Shown here: piece after piece, positions 22,300 to 33,609 of the stretch | Numbering within the stretch: the first letter of the stretch is position 1 | How the letters are laid out: each line of letters starts with the position of its first letter | Program-made: the position numbers and the translations under genes | The notes under the pieces: model-generated | Told to the model about the DNA's origin: nothing | The model's database searches: none | Seen by the model: only the letters and a program-made list of their open reading frames with translations | From: Tetrastigma voinierianum | Lineage: Eukaryota; Streptophyta; Magnoliopsida; Vitales; Vitaceae | Assembly (NCBI GenBank): GCA_016808115.1 | Contig: JAEQBH010001513.1 | Coordinates: 1 to 64,000 of the forward strand | Length of the DNA: 64,000 nt | Direction of reading: 5' to 3'

Positions 22300-23400
22300 T
22301 CTCGACAGGGACTTACTAGAATGGTGGAGAACTCAGATGCGTTTTAATGTAGTAAATGCTTCTTCGCACTTGGCATCCCATTGGAAGGCCTTCTTGAACT
22401 TTGAAGAAGAATTTGGCACGCCTGTCTCATACGGATCCGTCGGCAGGCAGCGATCAGCTCTTTGTCGATCGTTGGACTTCCTTTATTCTGATAAACGTGG
22501 CATGTCGAGCCGCAGCCTTTATTTTATCTGGGTTCAAATCCGAATTCCCCTGTGGTTGACTATGAAGCCCAGAAATTTTCCGGCTGACACGCCAAAGGCG
22601 CATTTGGCTGGGTTCAGCTTCATGTTGTAATTCCTTAGGATCTGGAACGCCTCTGAGAGGTGAGGGATGTGGAGATTGGCTGTAGTAGATTTTACCGACA
22701 TATGCGTCTCATTAATACCTCCATAGTTGAGCCTATACGCCTCTGGAACATTGGTTTGCTAGCCTGCGTAGGTGTCTGCGTTCTTGAGCCCGACATCACT
22801 CGATAGCGGTAAGTTCCACACGATGCAGTAATGAAGAAGGTCTTTCCTGGTCATCGGGTCCATGCTAATACGGTGTAGCGGGAAAATCGTCCATAAAGCG
22901 AAAGTTAGAGTGGCCGTAGTGGCGTCCGCGATGGTCGACAACGAAAGGAAAGGTACGTCGCCAGGCATGCCTTGTTTATGTCGATGATCGTCTGGTAGCC
23001 ACTTGCCATTTGTTTTAACGAGGACAACGTTAGCCCGACCACTCGGGATATTCCTCACGATCGCTCTGCTTGGAGAAGCTTGCCAGTTCTCGTTGATGGC
23101 TTTACGCCTCTCTGGCCTTGAAGCTCCTACGCTTTGTTTGGTTTGAAGGATGGGTTGGTGTTGACACTGTGAGTGATTGTAGGATCGATTCCTCCCATGT
23201 CCGCCTGTTTGCACTCGAAAATGTCTTTATTCTGTCTTAAAAATTGAGTGAGGAGGTTTTTTGAGGTCTCCGTTAGTCTAGGCGAAATGGCGAAAGTCAT
23301 TAAGTCATCATCCGGCGATATGGTTCTAGTTCGAAGAGACTCGAGTCGGGTGAGTATCTCACGTCGCGTATCGAAGCTTCGATGCACATTCCGTTGTCGG
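22300..23400 (-). pseudogene. Tat pol: reverse transcriptase
   Basis: The - strand shows a pre-RT linker (ESLRTRTISPDDDLMTFA near 23330 and DMGGIDPTITHS near 23190). RT itself begins around 23050 with GRANVVLVKTNGKW, followed by a strongly decayed palm; the catalytic YxDD motif is not recoverable. LKNADTYAG (22790) marks the middle of the domain. LNPAKCAFGVSAGKFLGF (about 22625-22570, another frame) and KKAFQWDAKCEEAFTTLK (about 22395-22340) mark its end. The collinear order supports the call despite many frameshifts. Confidence 0.82.
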
Positions 23401-23499
23401 CGCCGCTTGTTTCATGGAGGCGATTGGCATTCACGCAACCCTCGTGACCTCTCGGACCATTCCTACACACTTTCGCCATGGTTGGAAATTTGATTATCA

Positions 23500-24070
23500 T
23501 GTGATACGAAGGGGATGGCTTTTATTGCGTTGAGGAGTGCGCCCGGCAGCATGTTATAAACCGACGGGCGTCTACGATTGAACCTCAGTACATCGTGGAA
23601 ATCGCTTTGTGACTCTCAGAGTTTAGCACGATTGAATCGGCGAGGCCCAATAGGTAATACCTTCTCTCACGAAAACCCAGCGAGATGTGTTAATGGGATC
23701 TAGCTTTTCTCTCCCAATGCCCATTTTGTCGAAGGCTGAGGCGAAGATGATGTCAGCTGAACTCCCGTTATCAATTAAAACCCGATGGACTATTGTGTTG
23801 GCCACGATCGCGCGAACCACCAATGGGTCGTCATGGGGATACTGGCATCCCTCCAGGTCTGAGTCAGAGAGTGTGATGGTAGTGTCGAGTCGCCAGTTTT
23901 GTTTGGTTGCTTCCTTGTATTTCCCCGTCTCCTACCGATCGATGCTGCGCGAGTGGGCCTTCAGGCGAACTAGATTCTCCTCCTCTATAGCAAATCCTCC
24001 AGAGATCATGTGGATTTCTCAGGGTTCTTGTCTTTGAGGTTACCGTTCTTAGAAGTGGCATTTGTTGTTA
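23500..24070 (-). pseudogene. Tat pol: retropepsin-type protease
   Basis: An aspartic protease that would mature the gag-pol polyprotein. VLIDNGSSADIIFASAFDKM (23781 leftward) holds the active-site region. In this lineage the usual DTG/DSG reads DNG, which is normal for Tat elements. The 66-codon open stretch at 23623-23823 is bounded by stops. The upstream piece at 23864-24061 is frame-shifted. Confidence 0.78.
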
Positions 24071-24559
24071 GTCGGGGCACAGTTTTGGTCCCGGACACGA
24101 CTTTGGGCACGATTCTAGGCGGTTCCCGAGGAGATATGAAACGTCGGAGATATCCAGCGTTTGTATTAAGTATTATCTCTCTTTTAGGTTTTAGCATCTG
24201 ATGCGATACGTCTGCGATGCATATGCCCGTAATCCCTAAGTGGAAATTGCCAATATTTGGAGTCATTCTCAGGGCGGATCCGATTTATCCGAGTTAGCCA
24301 TCTCAGAATCGCTGCTTTCGCACTACGCAGACTCGCGACACCGAGGCCGTTAGGGGGCGTGGAAGCGCCGAGGCGAGTAGCTGCTGCCTTTCGGGGATTG
24401 CAGGCAGGGGCCCAGACGGTCTCTCGAGATTTCCCTCCTCGGGGATCGTTTCATCTTTCGGGATTTGTCCTAAATGCCTTGCCTTTAGACTCGCCCTCGC
24501 CGTCATTCAGCGACTTTTCTTTACTGTGGAAGAACTCTTCTTTCGCATCGTGGCCTCCT
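24071..24559 (-). other. gag-protease linker, degenerate
   Basis: No domain is recognised. Short open frames on both strands are mutually overlapping shadows. A zinc knuckle expected near here was not found. Confidence 0.35.
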
Positions 24560-25500
24560 CGTTGTTTGCGTATTTCGTTTCATGAAAGTACTCGTGCCCA
24601 TGCTAGCTCATGATCTTCCGAGATGGAAAAACATCAAGTCTTTCATCAGACTTAACCTCGCAATGAATGTCAGGATGGCGAACTTCACTCCGCTATGTCT
24701 ATTTCGCACCCGCCACAACCTGCAGACGTATGATTTTAAACCATCCCTGAGCCCGCTTGACACACTCAACATATGGTAATCTGGCGTCGTGATGCTCTCG
24801 CCCAATGAAATGGGAGACGAACGCATTGGATAGTTCCCTGAATGACGAGATGGATGAAGGGGAATGACAACCGTGCCAAGGCCGGCCCTTTAGTGTAGTG
24901 CGGCGACGCCCCGTATCACGTGGTCCCGATACCCACGTAGCGATCCGATTCAGTGACATACGATCGATCAGGTCTTGACTCCATCGAATGTTTCTATTTG
25001 TGGCATCTCAACTTCACGAAGGGGAAGTGTAAAGACTCGACCGGTGAAGGGAGACTCGGTTTGTTGTACCATCCATAGTATTCGCCAGTGGCGCGTCCCT
25101 TCTAACCACCTCTTCACACGCTGAGCTCCCGTCGAAGACTCAAACCTCTCGCTCCCATGTCCGCTCTCCGCTCCCGGCCGAGGGTGATGTGGAATTCCTT
25201 CGCCCGCGACCCGCCCGAGTATATCGCTCGCTTTCCTCCTCCAGGCTGGGGTCCCGGTGCCCCGACGGCCTGACTCTACTTCTTCTTCGACGCCACTTCC
25301 GAATGTCGCGACCGAAGTCAGCTTCTTCGCGGGGAGGAAGGTCTGTGTCTTCCTCCCGCCCGTCAGATTCCCGTGATGTTGCAACTCGGTTCTGCAAGTT
25401 GTTCCAATTCTTCTAATGCTTGATCGACGAGGCGGCGCTTCCACTTCGCTGGTATTGGTTTGCATTGCTCACGCCCTATGAGGTATGTTATTCGCGCGTT
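24560..25500 (-). pseudogene. Tat gag
   Basis: Gag forms the virus-like particle. The longest piece (25465 to 24968, 165 codons) is an arginine-rich N-terminal region ending in EVEMPQIETFDGVKT, the usual entry to the retrotransposon gag domain. The core continues in another frame at about 24850-24700 with SFRELSNAFVSHFIGREHHD, the conserved SFKEL..F..HF block. The order of the two pieces is right but they are in different frames. It is the first gene after the primer-binding site on the - strand. Confidence 0.8.
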
Positions 25501-25591
25501 CGTGGATCCCGTGATCTCTACGGATTGGCGCTACTCGCCATGCCTGGTTGATACCATCAGAATCGAAATCGCTTATATTTATAAAGGAACC

Positions 25592-25613
25592 GCTGCTCTA
25601 CGCACGCGCCAAC
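25592..25613 (-). promoter_or_regulatory. probable primer-binding site of the Tat-type element
   Basis: Directly inside the right LTR, the - strand reads GTTGGCGCGTGCGTAGAGCAG. The position and the TGGCGC start fit the tRNA primer sites of Tat/Athila elements. The priming tRNA was not identified. Confidence 0.5.
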
Positions 25614-26321
25614 CGATGATGTACTTTCAACCGAATCGGCCGAGCGCGGTGTCCCGCGGCCGACCCGACGCCGGTGGGCCGGGATGCGCGCCGGATCGGG
25701 TTCGGAAGCAAGGCAGACGCTGCACCGCTGACCGTTGCGCTCGGACGTAGCACTCCTCGCAAAACAAGGAAGAAGGGGCCGCGAGTTTCGCCCGGTCGCC
25801 CGATGCTCTGGGCCGCGCCTTTCCCAGTGGTTAACGCTTAAGGCGAATGTCAGATATGAATATGCGCCTGAATGTGTGTGTAAGAATGTCATGCGGTTTT
25901 ACCTTCACCGAGGTGGTCTTGTATTTATAGTAGATGTCCAACCGCTTGATGGTGGTTAGAGTCCTTCCCATTGACGGATATTTTTATTTTTAGTCCATAT
26001 CGATTTGGTACAGATATGTATGAGCCGTTAATGAGAGATAATCCTCTTCTTTCTTTATCGGGGAGACCCAACTGGTGATGATTCGTTATTATTTTCCTTC
26101 CTTATTGATAAGGTTTGGTTGACTGCAGACAATATATTGCTAGGAGTTATCTATTTTCTGTATGAGCTTATGCATAACTGGAGCTATATGATACGGCTTC
26201 CAATTCATTCAGATTATCTTTCAGATCTGCCCCAGCCTACTCAATAGATCAAGTAGCCTAGGCTGCATTGGTAAATGACTTTTTGGGTTATCATGGTCTG
26301 CTCATTTTTTAAACCCTATCA
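25614..26321 (-). repeat. 5' LTR of the Tat-type element (about 708 bp)
   Basis: It pairs with 13279-14054. The inner edge reads CGATGATGTACTTTCAA, so the terminal TG has become CG. The outer edge is AAACCCTATCA followed by TGTAT. A GC-rich block at 25630-25740 has no clear partner in the other LTR and may be an insertion, a diverged part, or a sequence error. Confidence 0.83.
25920..25930 (-). promoter_or_regulatory. TATA box in Tat-type 5' LTR
   Basis: The - strand reads CTATAAATA, the same as in the partner LTR. It is the likely core promoter of the element's genomic RNA. Confidence 0.65.
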
Positions 26322-26529
26322 TGTATAATTATTGTAGATATTTAAAGTGATAAAATTCATGTAATAATAAAAAATTAAGAAAATTGATCAAAAATGAAAT
26401 TAAAATTACAATGTAGTGACGAGCCTGACATAGTTCATTAGCATGGCACTACATAATCAATCTAGGTTGCCTTTGAAGTAATGCCGGCACACAGGCAAGT
26501 CTGGCGCTGCCACTCAGCTCACAGTACGT
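26322..26529. other. flanking AT-rich DNA, nothing recognised
   Basis: It begins with the right target duplication TGTAT (26322-26326). No coding or repeat signal was seen. Confidence 0.4.
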
Positions 26530-27805
26530 TGTAAAATTTAAGGTCTGACAAAACCCAAATACACTTGACTCGACTCGTTCGCCCAGGATCCATGTGGGAT
26601 TGGCCTGGGTTAGCCCGATTGACTAGAATTTTTTATTTAATTTTTTAAAATAACTAACTAAGTAATTGAGATTTTCAATGACTCATCTATCTCTTTTGTA
26701 GCATAGGAGTTTTAAAAATAATTATTATTATAATATATGATTAATATATTAAACTTTTTGTTTTAACTATTTTATTTTCTAATTTCTAAATGGTCTTTTT
26801 AATATATTTATATGATACTTATATTTAAAAAATTATGAAAAATTAGAATAAAAATACAAAGTGAATAGATGAATATGGTTTTATTTATCTCATCAAAATC
26901 ATATTTTAAATATTTATAATTTCATTTTTTATTTTTCCTTTAAATTTTATTCAATCATATATGTTTTTTTTTATAAAAAATGAAGTTGTCCTACTTTATA
27001 AAATTAAATTAAATTTAATAACTAAATTATCGAGATATTTAAATAATTTTATTACTTAAACTAGTGTTAATAACAAATAATGTGTTAGTTTTAAAATACT
27101 AACAAAATATATAATATTTCTTTCCTAATATGATGAGTATCTTTTAGCAAGATATATTTTCAAACAAATATGATATTTATTATTATGCGCTGACATTTTT
27201 GAAAAATTATTTTTTTTATTCCAAACATGGGTCAGAAATTTATGTTGTTAACAGCCTAAATTAATTAATAGATGATGATAACTCAAACTACCATCGTAGG
27301 ATATACATCTTTTAATGGGAATCACATGTTATTATTGATAATGAGGATGAAGATGAAGATTAGAGACATATGAGATTTCTCATTTGATACTTTGAAGTAG
27401 TTTTTCTCATATAGTCATGAGCAGTATTTGATGAGTTTGCAATTATTAGAATGTTGTTGGTACTTCTTTGATTATAACAATGTTATACATTATTTATTTA
27501 TTAAGTTTGTTTTTACTATTATTATATTATTTAGAGCCAATCATTTTATATATTAATTATTATTATATATTTGTATATTATTTCTTTTATTTGAAGAATG
27601 ATAAATTTGGGAATTAATTCTTTTTTAGCATTTTTAAGGTTTTGGCCTGTTTTAGCCCGTTTGGCTCGCAAGAACCGATGGGTTAAGGTCGGTCGAAACT
27701 ATCTCGAATAGAAATTGGTTAGGATTAGCCCAAATTTCGCTTATTCAGAAACAATGGTCTGCTCCGAATCGTTAGGGTTGGCCCGCTTACCGCCTCTACT
27801 TTGAA
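26530..27805. mobile_element. possible non-autonomous hAT-type remnant
   Basis: The right edge, read on the - strand, begins TAGAGGCGGTAAGCGGGCC and continues with CCAACCC-type subterminal words. This resembles the TAGAGGTGGCAAACGGG ends of many plant hAT elements. Near the left edge, GGCCTGGGTTAGCCCG (about 26600) looks like a matching subterminal block. The interior is very AT-rich with GAGGATGAAGATGAAGATTA near 27342. No transposase domain is readable and the left terminus is not sharp, so the call is tentative. Confidence 0.4.
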
Positions 27806-27810
27806 GAAAC

Positions 27811-28790
27811 CTGATGCAACGCTACGAATCTGCATTGGAACTTATGGCAAAGTTTGAGAGCATGCAAATGAGTGAAGAGGAGACTGTCATCAACTTCAAT
27901 GGAAGGCTATGCGACAAAGCCAATGAGTCACTCGGGGGAAACGACTAAGAAAGACTTCTCAAAAGGCCTTATATCTCGCCTTCTCAAAGTTTGCATACAA
28001 GGCAACTACAATAAGAAAGGAGAAAGAATTAAAAAGTATGAGACTTGAAGAACTCATGGGGTCTGTAAGAACCTTTGAAATATAACTAAACGAAGAACAC
28101 AAGGAAAGAAGAAAAACAGACGGTGGTTGAGTCCAACTACCCACGATGAAAGCAAATGAATATTCAAAGTCAGGTTCAGCACAAAGAATTTTAAAAGAGC
28201 CCTAAAAAGACTGAACACTCAAGCAAAAGGAAACTCTCAGACTAGCAAATTTACTCCTAGGGCTTGCACATTATTATATAGTACTGTACGAAAGCTAGGC
28301 AAACATAGTAAAAATTAATGAGAATCTTCAAGGGCAAGTTCTTAAGTCTACCAAGATAAAGGGGCCTTAGAGAAAGATGTAGCTACTCTAAAAAGAGAAA
28401 TTCTTAAGAATAACATGACTCAATCTAAGGAAAATAGTGAGAATGATGAACTCAGGAACCTTGTCTTTGGATCACACTTTCTATGGGAACTACATCCAAG
28501 GCTCGGAAGGTATAGGCTATTAGAAGGGATCTTCGGACTCAAAGCTAGTAGCTCAAAAGGAGATCTCATGACACTAAAAAAAAAAAAGAAGATCCATTCC
28601 AAACACTTCCAAGAACTAGAACATCACGTCAAAACAAGAAAGACGATTTCTTAAAAATGGAAGGGAAGGGAAGGAAGTTTGATACTACTATTGCCAGAAG
28701 GTAGGTCACATCAAATGCCATTACAAACACTAAGCAATTTGACCAAAATAAGAGACTAAGGAGAATAAATCAAATGGGAAGCCCACTGGT
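27811..28790 (+). pseudogene. copia gag
   Basis: The piece at 27811-27946 reads MQRYESALELMAKFESMQM and EETVINFNGRLCDKANESLG, a clear copia-type gag motif, before a TAA. The rest is frame-shifted; MRLEELMGSVRTFE-like remnants lie near 28045-28080. A lone zinc knuckle remnant (YYYCQKVGHIKCHYKH) appears near 28680 with its first cysteine lost. The open frame at 28415-28654 is in the linker. Confidence 0.75.
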
Positions 28791-29090
28791 AGAAAGGAAA
28801 GAGTAAGAGCTCATCGTACTTACCTCTCTCAAGGCTAAAACAAAGTTGGTACTTTGATAGTGGAAGCTCATGGCATTCGACCTGAACAAGTGGTTGCTAT
28901 TCAATATTCTACCATCCAGTTTGGACTCTTTGACCTTTGGGGACAATGCTAAAGGAAGTATTATAGGGTCAGGATCATTAAACGTTCTTGGTTTGCCAAA
29001 ATTAAGGGATGTCCTTGTTAACGGACTAAAGGCCAACCTTATCATTATCAATCAGTTATGAGATCAAGATCTATTTGTAAAATTCACAAA
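28791..29090 (+). pseudogene. copia protease
   Basis: The active-site region WYFDSGSSWHST starts at 28847 with the DSG triad intact, but a TGA follows at once. The next part, in another frame, reads SLTFGDNAKGSIIGSGSLNV and LPKLRDVLVNGLKANLI, the usual copia protease C-terminal half. It ends near ATG-less remnants of the SQLCDQ motif. Confidence 0.8.
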
Positions 29091-30050
29091 AGACAAGTGC
29101 ATTATAATAGGTCAGGATTAACATCATATCATGGAAGGAAATAGGTCATCAGACAATTGCTACCTACTAGCAAGTCTGAACACATGCCTAAACACAATAA
29201 AAAATGATTATAATCTCTGGCATATGAGGTTGGGACATATCAGCCAAAATAGTCTTAAAGACAACGTTCATTGCCGCAAAGCAATCGTGGAGTTCAAATC
29301 AAGGCTAAACCGTAAAGAATGTGTGAACCTCGCCAACTACAGCAAACAAGCCTAACGTCCTACACCGAATTCCCAGATCTATACCACAATAGAGTACTGG
29401 AGCTAGTCTTTGCTCATGGATCTAATGAGACCTATAGGAGGAAAGCATTGTTTGGAAAAAAGGTAAGGTCTATGTGTGTAGACAATTTCTCCAGATTCAC
29501 TTAGGCAAACATCCCTTAGGACTAAATCATATGCTTTTTGCCATCTAAGAGTTATGGTATGGCTATTCAAGGAGCACAACAATAGACTCCTAAAGATCAC
29601 CAGAATAAGGAGTGATCATGGTAAGGAATTCAAATATTCCATATTCAAAAGCTTTTGTGGGAAGAATGGTATAAAACATGAGTTCTCGACACCCAAGAGT
29701 CCACAACATAATGGAGTAATCGAAAGAAAGAATATAACACTGTTAGAGACGGCCTGAGTCATGCTAGGAACGTACCAAAAAAAATTTGGGCAAAAGCAAT
29801 AAATACGGCCTGCTACATCTCCAACCGAGTCTATCTAAGACCAGGAACTCATAAAACTCCAAATGAGATTTGGAAAGGTAAGAAACCAAATTTGAAACAT
29901 ATTAATGAATTTGGTAGTCCGTGCTACATCTTGAATGATAGGAAACCAAGAAGCAAGTTTGATGTCAAAAGTGATGAGGGGGTCTTTCTAGGTTATTTCC
30001 TTGAATGCTTGTACGTAGAGAAGTATACAACACCGTGATGGAATCTATCA
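29091..30050 (+). pseudogene. copia integrase with GAG-pre-integrase domain
   Basis: The pre-integrase part reads SDNCYLLASLNTC and LWHMRLGHISQNSLK (29146-29260), with the histidines of the zinc motif. The core follows in several frames: VDNFSRFT near 29478, IRSDHGKEF near 29610, NGIKHEFSTPKSPQHNGVIE near 29668-29730, and NRVYLRPGTHKTPNE near 29824. It closes with KPNLKHINEFGSPCYIL and VFLGY (to about 30000). Stops interrupt it repeatedly. Confidence 0.82.
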
Positions 30051-30589
30051 ATGTACAAGTTAATGATTATCTCACTTCAACCTAACTTCTTAGAACATAA
30101 GACCCTTCAGAGGTTCGCCTACATGAAGCCGGAATATCCCTCATCATTCCAAAAGATACTCCACCTCGGGCACGGAGGAAGAGGCACAATATTTATAAAT
30201 TTTCGAATTGTCCGGGAAGGTTATCACCTTGTCTTTGTGGAAGTCCACTCTACAGAAGACACACAACAGCACCAGAATGACCAAGACACTACAACATATG
30301 AAAATTCCTACACAAGAGCTCTCTAGAAAGGTTCAGAAGAATCACCTTGCCTTTGACATAATAGGAGATCCAAAAGTGAACATCCGAACGTGGGGAGTTC
30401 CCAAGGTGAACTATAAAGAAATGATGGGTATTAGTCTCAACTATTACACCTCCACAATTTAGCCAAAGAATTACGAGGAGGCATTGAGTGATGAGTTTTA
30501 GATCAATGCATGCAGGAAGAACTATCACAATTCGGATGCAATGAAGTTTGGGACTTAGTTCCAAAGCCCGTACATGCTAATGTAATTGA
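30051..30589 (+). other. copia pol linker between integrase and RT
   Basis: Degenerate spacer of pol. RKVQKNHLAFDIIGDPKVNI (30323-30382) resembles the VxxxHPxxxIIGDxxxGVxTR motif that precedes copia RT. No separate gene is present. Confidence 0.6.
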
Positions 30590-31330
30590 GACCAAATGGT
30601 TCTTCAAGAGTAGGACAAATGAAGAAGGGAACATCACTAGAAACAAAGCTCGCCTAGTTGCTTAAGATTACACTCGGGTTGAAAGGGTAGATTTCTATGA
30701 GACGTTTGCATCAGTGGCTCGCCTAGAGTCCATTCGACTACTGATGGCTTTTACTTGCACACTCAAGTTCAAGTTTTACCAAATGGATGTAAGAAGTGTC
30801 TTCTTAAATGAGTACTTAAATGAAGAAGTGTTTGTTGATCAACCTAAAAGGTTTGAAGATCCCCTTCGTCCCGATCATGTTTACAAATTGAAAAAGGCAC
30901 TCTACAACTTCAAACAAGCTCCAAGAGCTTGATATGAGAGGCTTACATAGTACCTTTTGAAAGGGTGATACGATCGAGGGGGAATAGAATGTACTCTCTT
31001 CATGAAAAGAAGTCAAATGGAAGTCATTGTGGTCCAAATCTATGTGGATGACATAATGTTCGGCTCAACGTCCCAACAATTGATGGAATGATTCATGGCA
31101 CACATGAGCATCAAATTTGAAATGAGCTTGGTCGAGGAACTCACATATTTCCTAGGTTTCCAAGTACGATAAACCAACTCAGGAACCTTCATCTCACAGG
31201 CAAAATATGCTAGGAATTCAGTCAACAAGTCCGGACTTGGCTCAACCAAGCATAGAGGGACCCTAATATGGACCCATGATAAGATTGCACGAGATAAAAT
31301 AGAGAATGGTATTGATCAAACACTTTACAG
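30590..31330 (+). pseudogene. copia reverse transcriptase
   Basis: It opens with KTKWFFKS-type remnants and NEEGNITRNKARLVA before a TAA. ARLESIRLLMAF, FYQMDVRSVFLN and EEVFVDQPKRFEDP follow (30716-30880), then VYKLKKALYNFKQAPRA. The catalytic YVDDIMFG is intact at 31041-31064. Stops at about 30663, 30930 and 31171 split the domain. Sequence pattern and linker fit the SIRE/Maximus branch, though no tree was made. Confidence 0.85.
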
Positions 31331-31990
31331 AAGCATGATTGGGAGTTTATTGTACCTAACCGCTAGCCATCCAAACATATGTTATAGTGTAAGTGTTTGT
31401 GCACGATACCAAACAAGTCCCAAGGATAGCCATCTTCAGTGTGTATTCAAGAAGACCTATCAAGCATGTGAGCCAATAGCCAGATTATGGTCTCTGGGCA
31501 CACCCCGAGACACGATGGCAAACTCGTAGGTTACTATGATGTTTGATTAGGGTCAGAGCTCAAAAAGATTGAAGAGTACTTTTAGAGGATGTTTTTTCTT
31601 ATGAAACAATCATGTATCTTGTTTTAGCTGGAAATAGAACTACATATCACTTTCCACAGCCGAGGTAGAGTACATAGCGACTAGTAGTGGATGCACACAA
31701 CTTATTTGGATAAAGAATATACTTAAAGACTATAGCTGCCTCAAAGTGAAGCTCTAATAATTTGTTAGGATAAACTAGTGCCATCAACATCTCAAAGAAC
31801 CTGGGGTCTACATTCTCGAGAATGAAGCACATAGACATTGGTCACCATTACATTAGAAGTGTAGTTGAAGACAAGATCATTGATTCAGAGTACATATCCA
31901 CAAAAAGCAATCGGGCCTTCGACATCTTCACCAAGGGCTTGATGCCTCTAGGTATGAAGCCTCTACTCTATCATCTTTTGGGGTTATGCA
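31331..31990 (+). pseudogene. copia RT end and RNase H
   Basis: SMIGSLLYLTASHPNICYSV (31332-31394) is the standard end of copia RT. RNase H pieces follow: STAEVEYIATSSGCTQLIWI with frame change (31655-31715) and MKHIDIGHHYIRS (31825-31860) before AFDIFTKGLMPLGM (31918-31960). The order is right. Several indels are present. Confidence 0.8.
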
Positions 31991-32593
31991 TCATGTGAAT
32001 AAGGGGTTATGAGTTGGCCCGCTGCTTCAACTAGGGTTGTGAGGGTCTTCCCTAACCGCTTGGGACTCGGTTGAGAAGGGCACGTCCCGAGGGGGAGTCC
32101 TAACATTGGCAGGCATCAACAAATGGGCATCGCCTTTAACAAAAAAAAAAAAAGGGGGAGAACAGAAGAATGAGGTATCTACATCTTCAAGGTGTTTTGT
32201 CGAAGATGCATAAAATGAAGAGAATGTTGGCCTGAATTGTCTATTTCTTAGTCCCTAGTGTTCTACAAGAAAATCGCTACTTCATAAGATTGAGTTTAAT
32301 GGAGATTTGATGAAATTTGTGTGAAGTCCTTAGTAGGACCAAGAGGTAGTTTAAACTAAGGCAATCCTATGGTGTAGGGACATGCCAGACTTGGAAGTTC
32401 AATTTACGAGTAAAGCTGATGTGGGATGCAAGGCACCCATAAGCTTAAGTGCACCAAGGTACTTGAAGTAGCAAAAGTGTCGATGGCCCGAGATCTATTT
32501 GACAAAAGGATAAAATCAAATCACAAAATATACGAACTTAAAACTATCAAACCATAATTAGAAACAAATTATATTTCAATTTTCAAGATCTAT

Positions 32594-32597
<4 letters not shown>
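31991..32597 (+). other. 3' non-coding region behind copia element
   Basis: No gene is seen. G-rich tracts at 32087-32097 and 32150-32159 resemble polypurine tracts. An LTR may start behind the second tract, but no partner copy is in the window to confirm it. Confidence 0.45.

Positions 32598-32643
<46 letters not shown>
32598..32643. repeat. (TA)n microsatellite
   Basis: About 23 TA units. It is followed by a short duplicated phrase (CCTATTTTCTTCTCACC at about 32651 and 32680). Confidence 0.95.
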
Positions 32644-32644
<1 letters not shown>

Positions 32645-32890
32645 CTCTTTCCTATTTTCTTCTCACCCGAGAGAAATGATCCCTATTTTCTTCTCACCTC
32701 GAGAAATGATCTTAAAGTTGTTGACTTTTCGAATGACTAAAAAGGAAATAAAATTAAGAAATCTGAACCATTACATACCCCCTCCTCCTCAAGGAATTTG
32801 AAGGGTCGTTATTCAAGCGCGGAAATGGAAAAAATAAAATAAAATTAAGACAACAAGGAACAAATGAACAACGAGGGAATAGCTGCATTC

Positions 32891-33516
32891 TCAGGGCTTG
32901 GGTGCAAGACCAGCCTTAATTTTTTGGATGGTAGCAACATCGGTTTTAAAGGACAAAGCCAAGATACTGTCATCAATGCCGGTAGTGAACACACTGTTGG
33001 GCACTGAAACGGTTCCGGCGTTTGCACTGCCAAAGGCGGAAACAGCTAAAGCAGAATTTTGTGGATCAGCATTGTATTGGAAATGAACAAGCCCCTTAGG
33101 AAACACGAAGATGTCACCTTCTTACGGTCTGAGTGTAAAGCTTGTTGGTTGTGTCAACGAACCCCACTTGAAGTGAACCGAAAATGAGGAACAGGAGCTC
33201 GGCAGAGCGAGGATGGGTGTGGGAGGTGGGTTTGGACTGAGGCAGCTGGGAATCAGAAGGCGTAGAAAACACTCTGGCCGTTCACAGCTGGGAACTCAGC
33301 CAAGCTGGCTTTCAAAACCTTGAAAGTTGTGGGCTCGGGCGCCCCGACAAGAACCCGCATACCGGTAAATGTGAAGAAGCTGCCATCCACAACTGTTTGG
33401 TTGGCCGGTAGAATGAAGTCGGAAAGGATATTAGGGTCTCCTGCCTTTGCTATTTGGACAAGGGCAAGTGACGCTACCACCAGTGGAAATAAAAGGGTGA
33501 AGGTCCTGGAAGCCAT
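32891..33516 (-). pseudogene. germin-like protein, frame-shifted
   Basis: Germin-like proteins are secreted, metal-binding cupins of the cell wall. The - strand starts at 33516 with a clear signal peptide (MASRTFTLLFPLVVASLALV, cleaved near QIAKAG), then DPNILSDFILPANQTVVDG and FPAVNGQSVFYAF before a TGA. The cupin metal-binding box THPRSAELLFLIFG (HxH...E...G) is present near 33190 in another frame. The third part (33106-32891) is open and conserved: FPKGLVHFQYNADPQNSAL, GSANAGTVSVPNSVF and FKTDVATIQKIKAGLAPKP. The total span fits a single-exon gene of about 208 residues, the family's usual size. One stop and two frameshifts break it, all within 33110-33260. Sequence error rather than decay is possible. 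Confidence 0.85.
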
Positions 33517-33578
33517 CTTAGAGAGCTTGAAATGTATGATAGATCAGAGGGGAATGATGCGCTTGAGCTTCGGAAACA

Positions 33579-33589
33579 CTATTTATACC
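33579..33589 (-). promoter_or_regulatory. TATA box of the germin-like gene
   Basis: The - strand reads GGTATAAATAG, 64 bp before the ATG at 33516. Position and sequence are ideal for a plant core promoter, so the promoter has outlived or equals the coding region in preservation. Confidence 0.7.
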
Positions 33590-33609
33590 GTGGTAGTTAA
33601 GGAAAATGA

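Larger units (their letters stand above)
13279..26321 (-). mobile_element. Tat/Retand-like Ty3/gypsy retrotransposon, full length but decayed
   Basis: It is 13.04 kb long with LTRs at 13279-14054 and 25614-26321. Flanking bases GGTAT and TGTAT differ at one position and fit a 5-bp target duplication. The order on the - strand is gag, protease, reverse transcriptase, RNase H, integrase, then a 6-kb 3' region with two tandem arrays and an ORF on the opposite strand. A polypurine tract precedes the left LTR on the - strand. DNGSSADI in protease and the 3' arrays with extra antisense ORF are traits of the Tat lineage. It is markedly richer in GC than its surroundings. Every domain carries frameshifts or stops. 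Confidence 0.88.
27811..32160 (+). mobile_element. Ty1/copia retrotransposon, SIRE-like, broken
   Basis: The order gag, protease, integrase, reverse transcriptase, RNase H is that of copia elements. Every domain is recognisable but interrupted. The region after RNase H contains GAGGGGGAGTCC near 32090 and an A-run followed by GGGGGAGAAC near 32150, polypurine-like tracts common at the end of SIRE-type elements. No LTR pair could be delimited by eye, so both outer limits are approximate. Confidence 0.8.

Noticed and set aside
23248..23493. Open frame on + opposite the Tat reverse transcriptase linker
   Set aside because: Shadow of the - strand pol coding sequence.
25557..25959. Open frames in the right Tat LTR on both strands
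   Set aside because: They lie in a GC-rich LTR block with few stops by composition; the partner LTR does not keep them.
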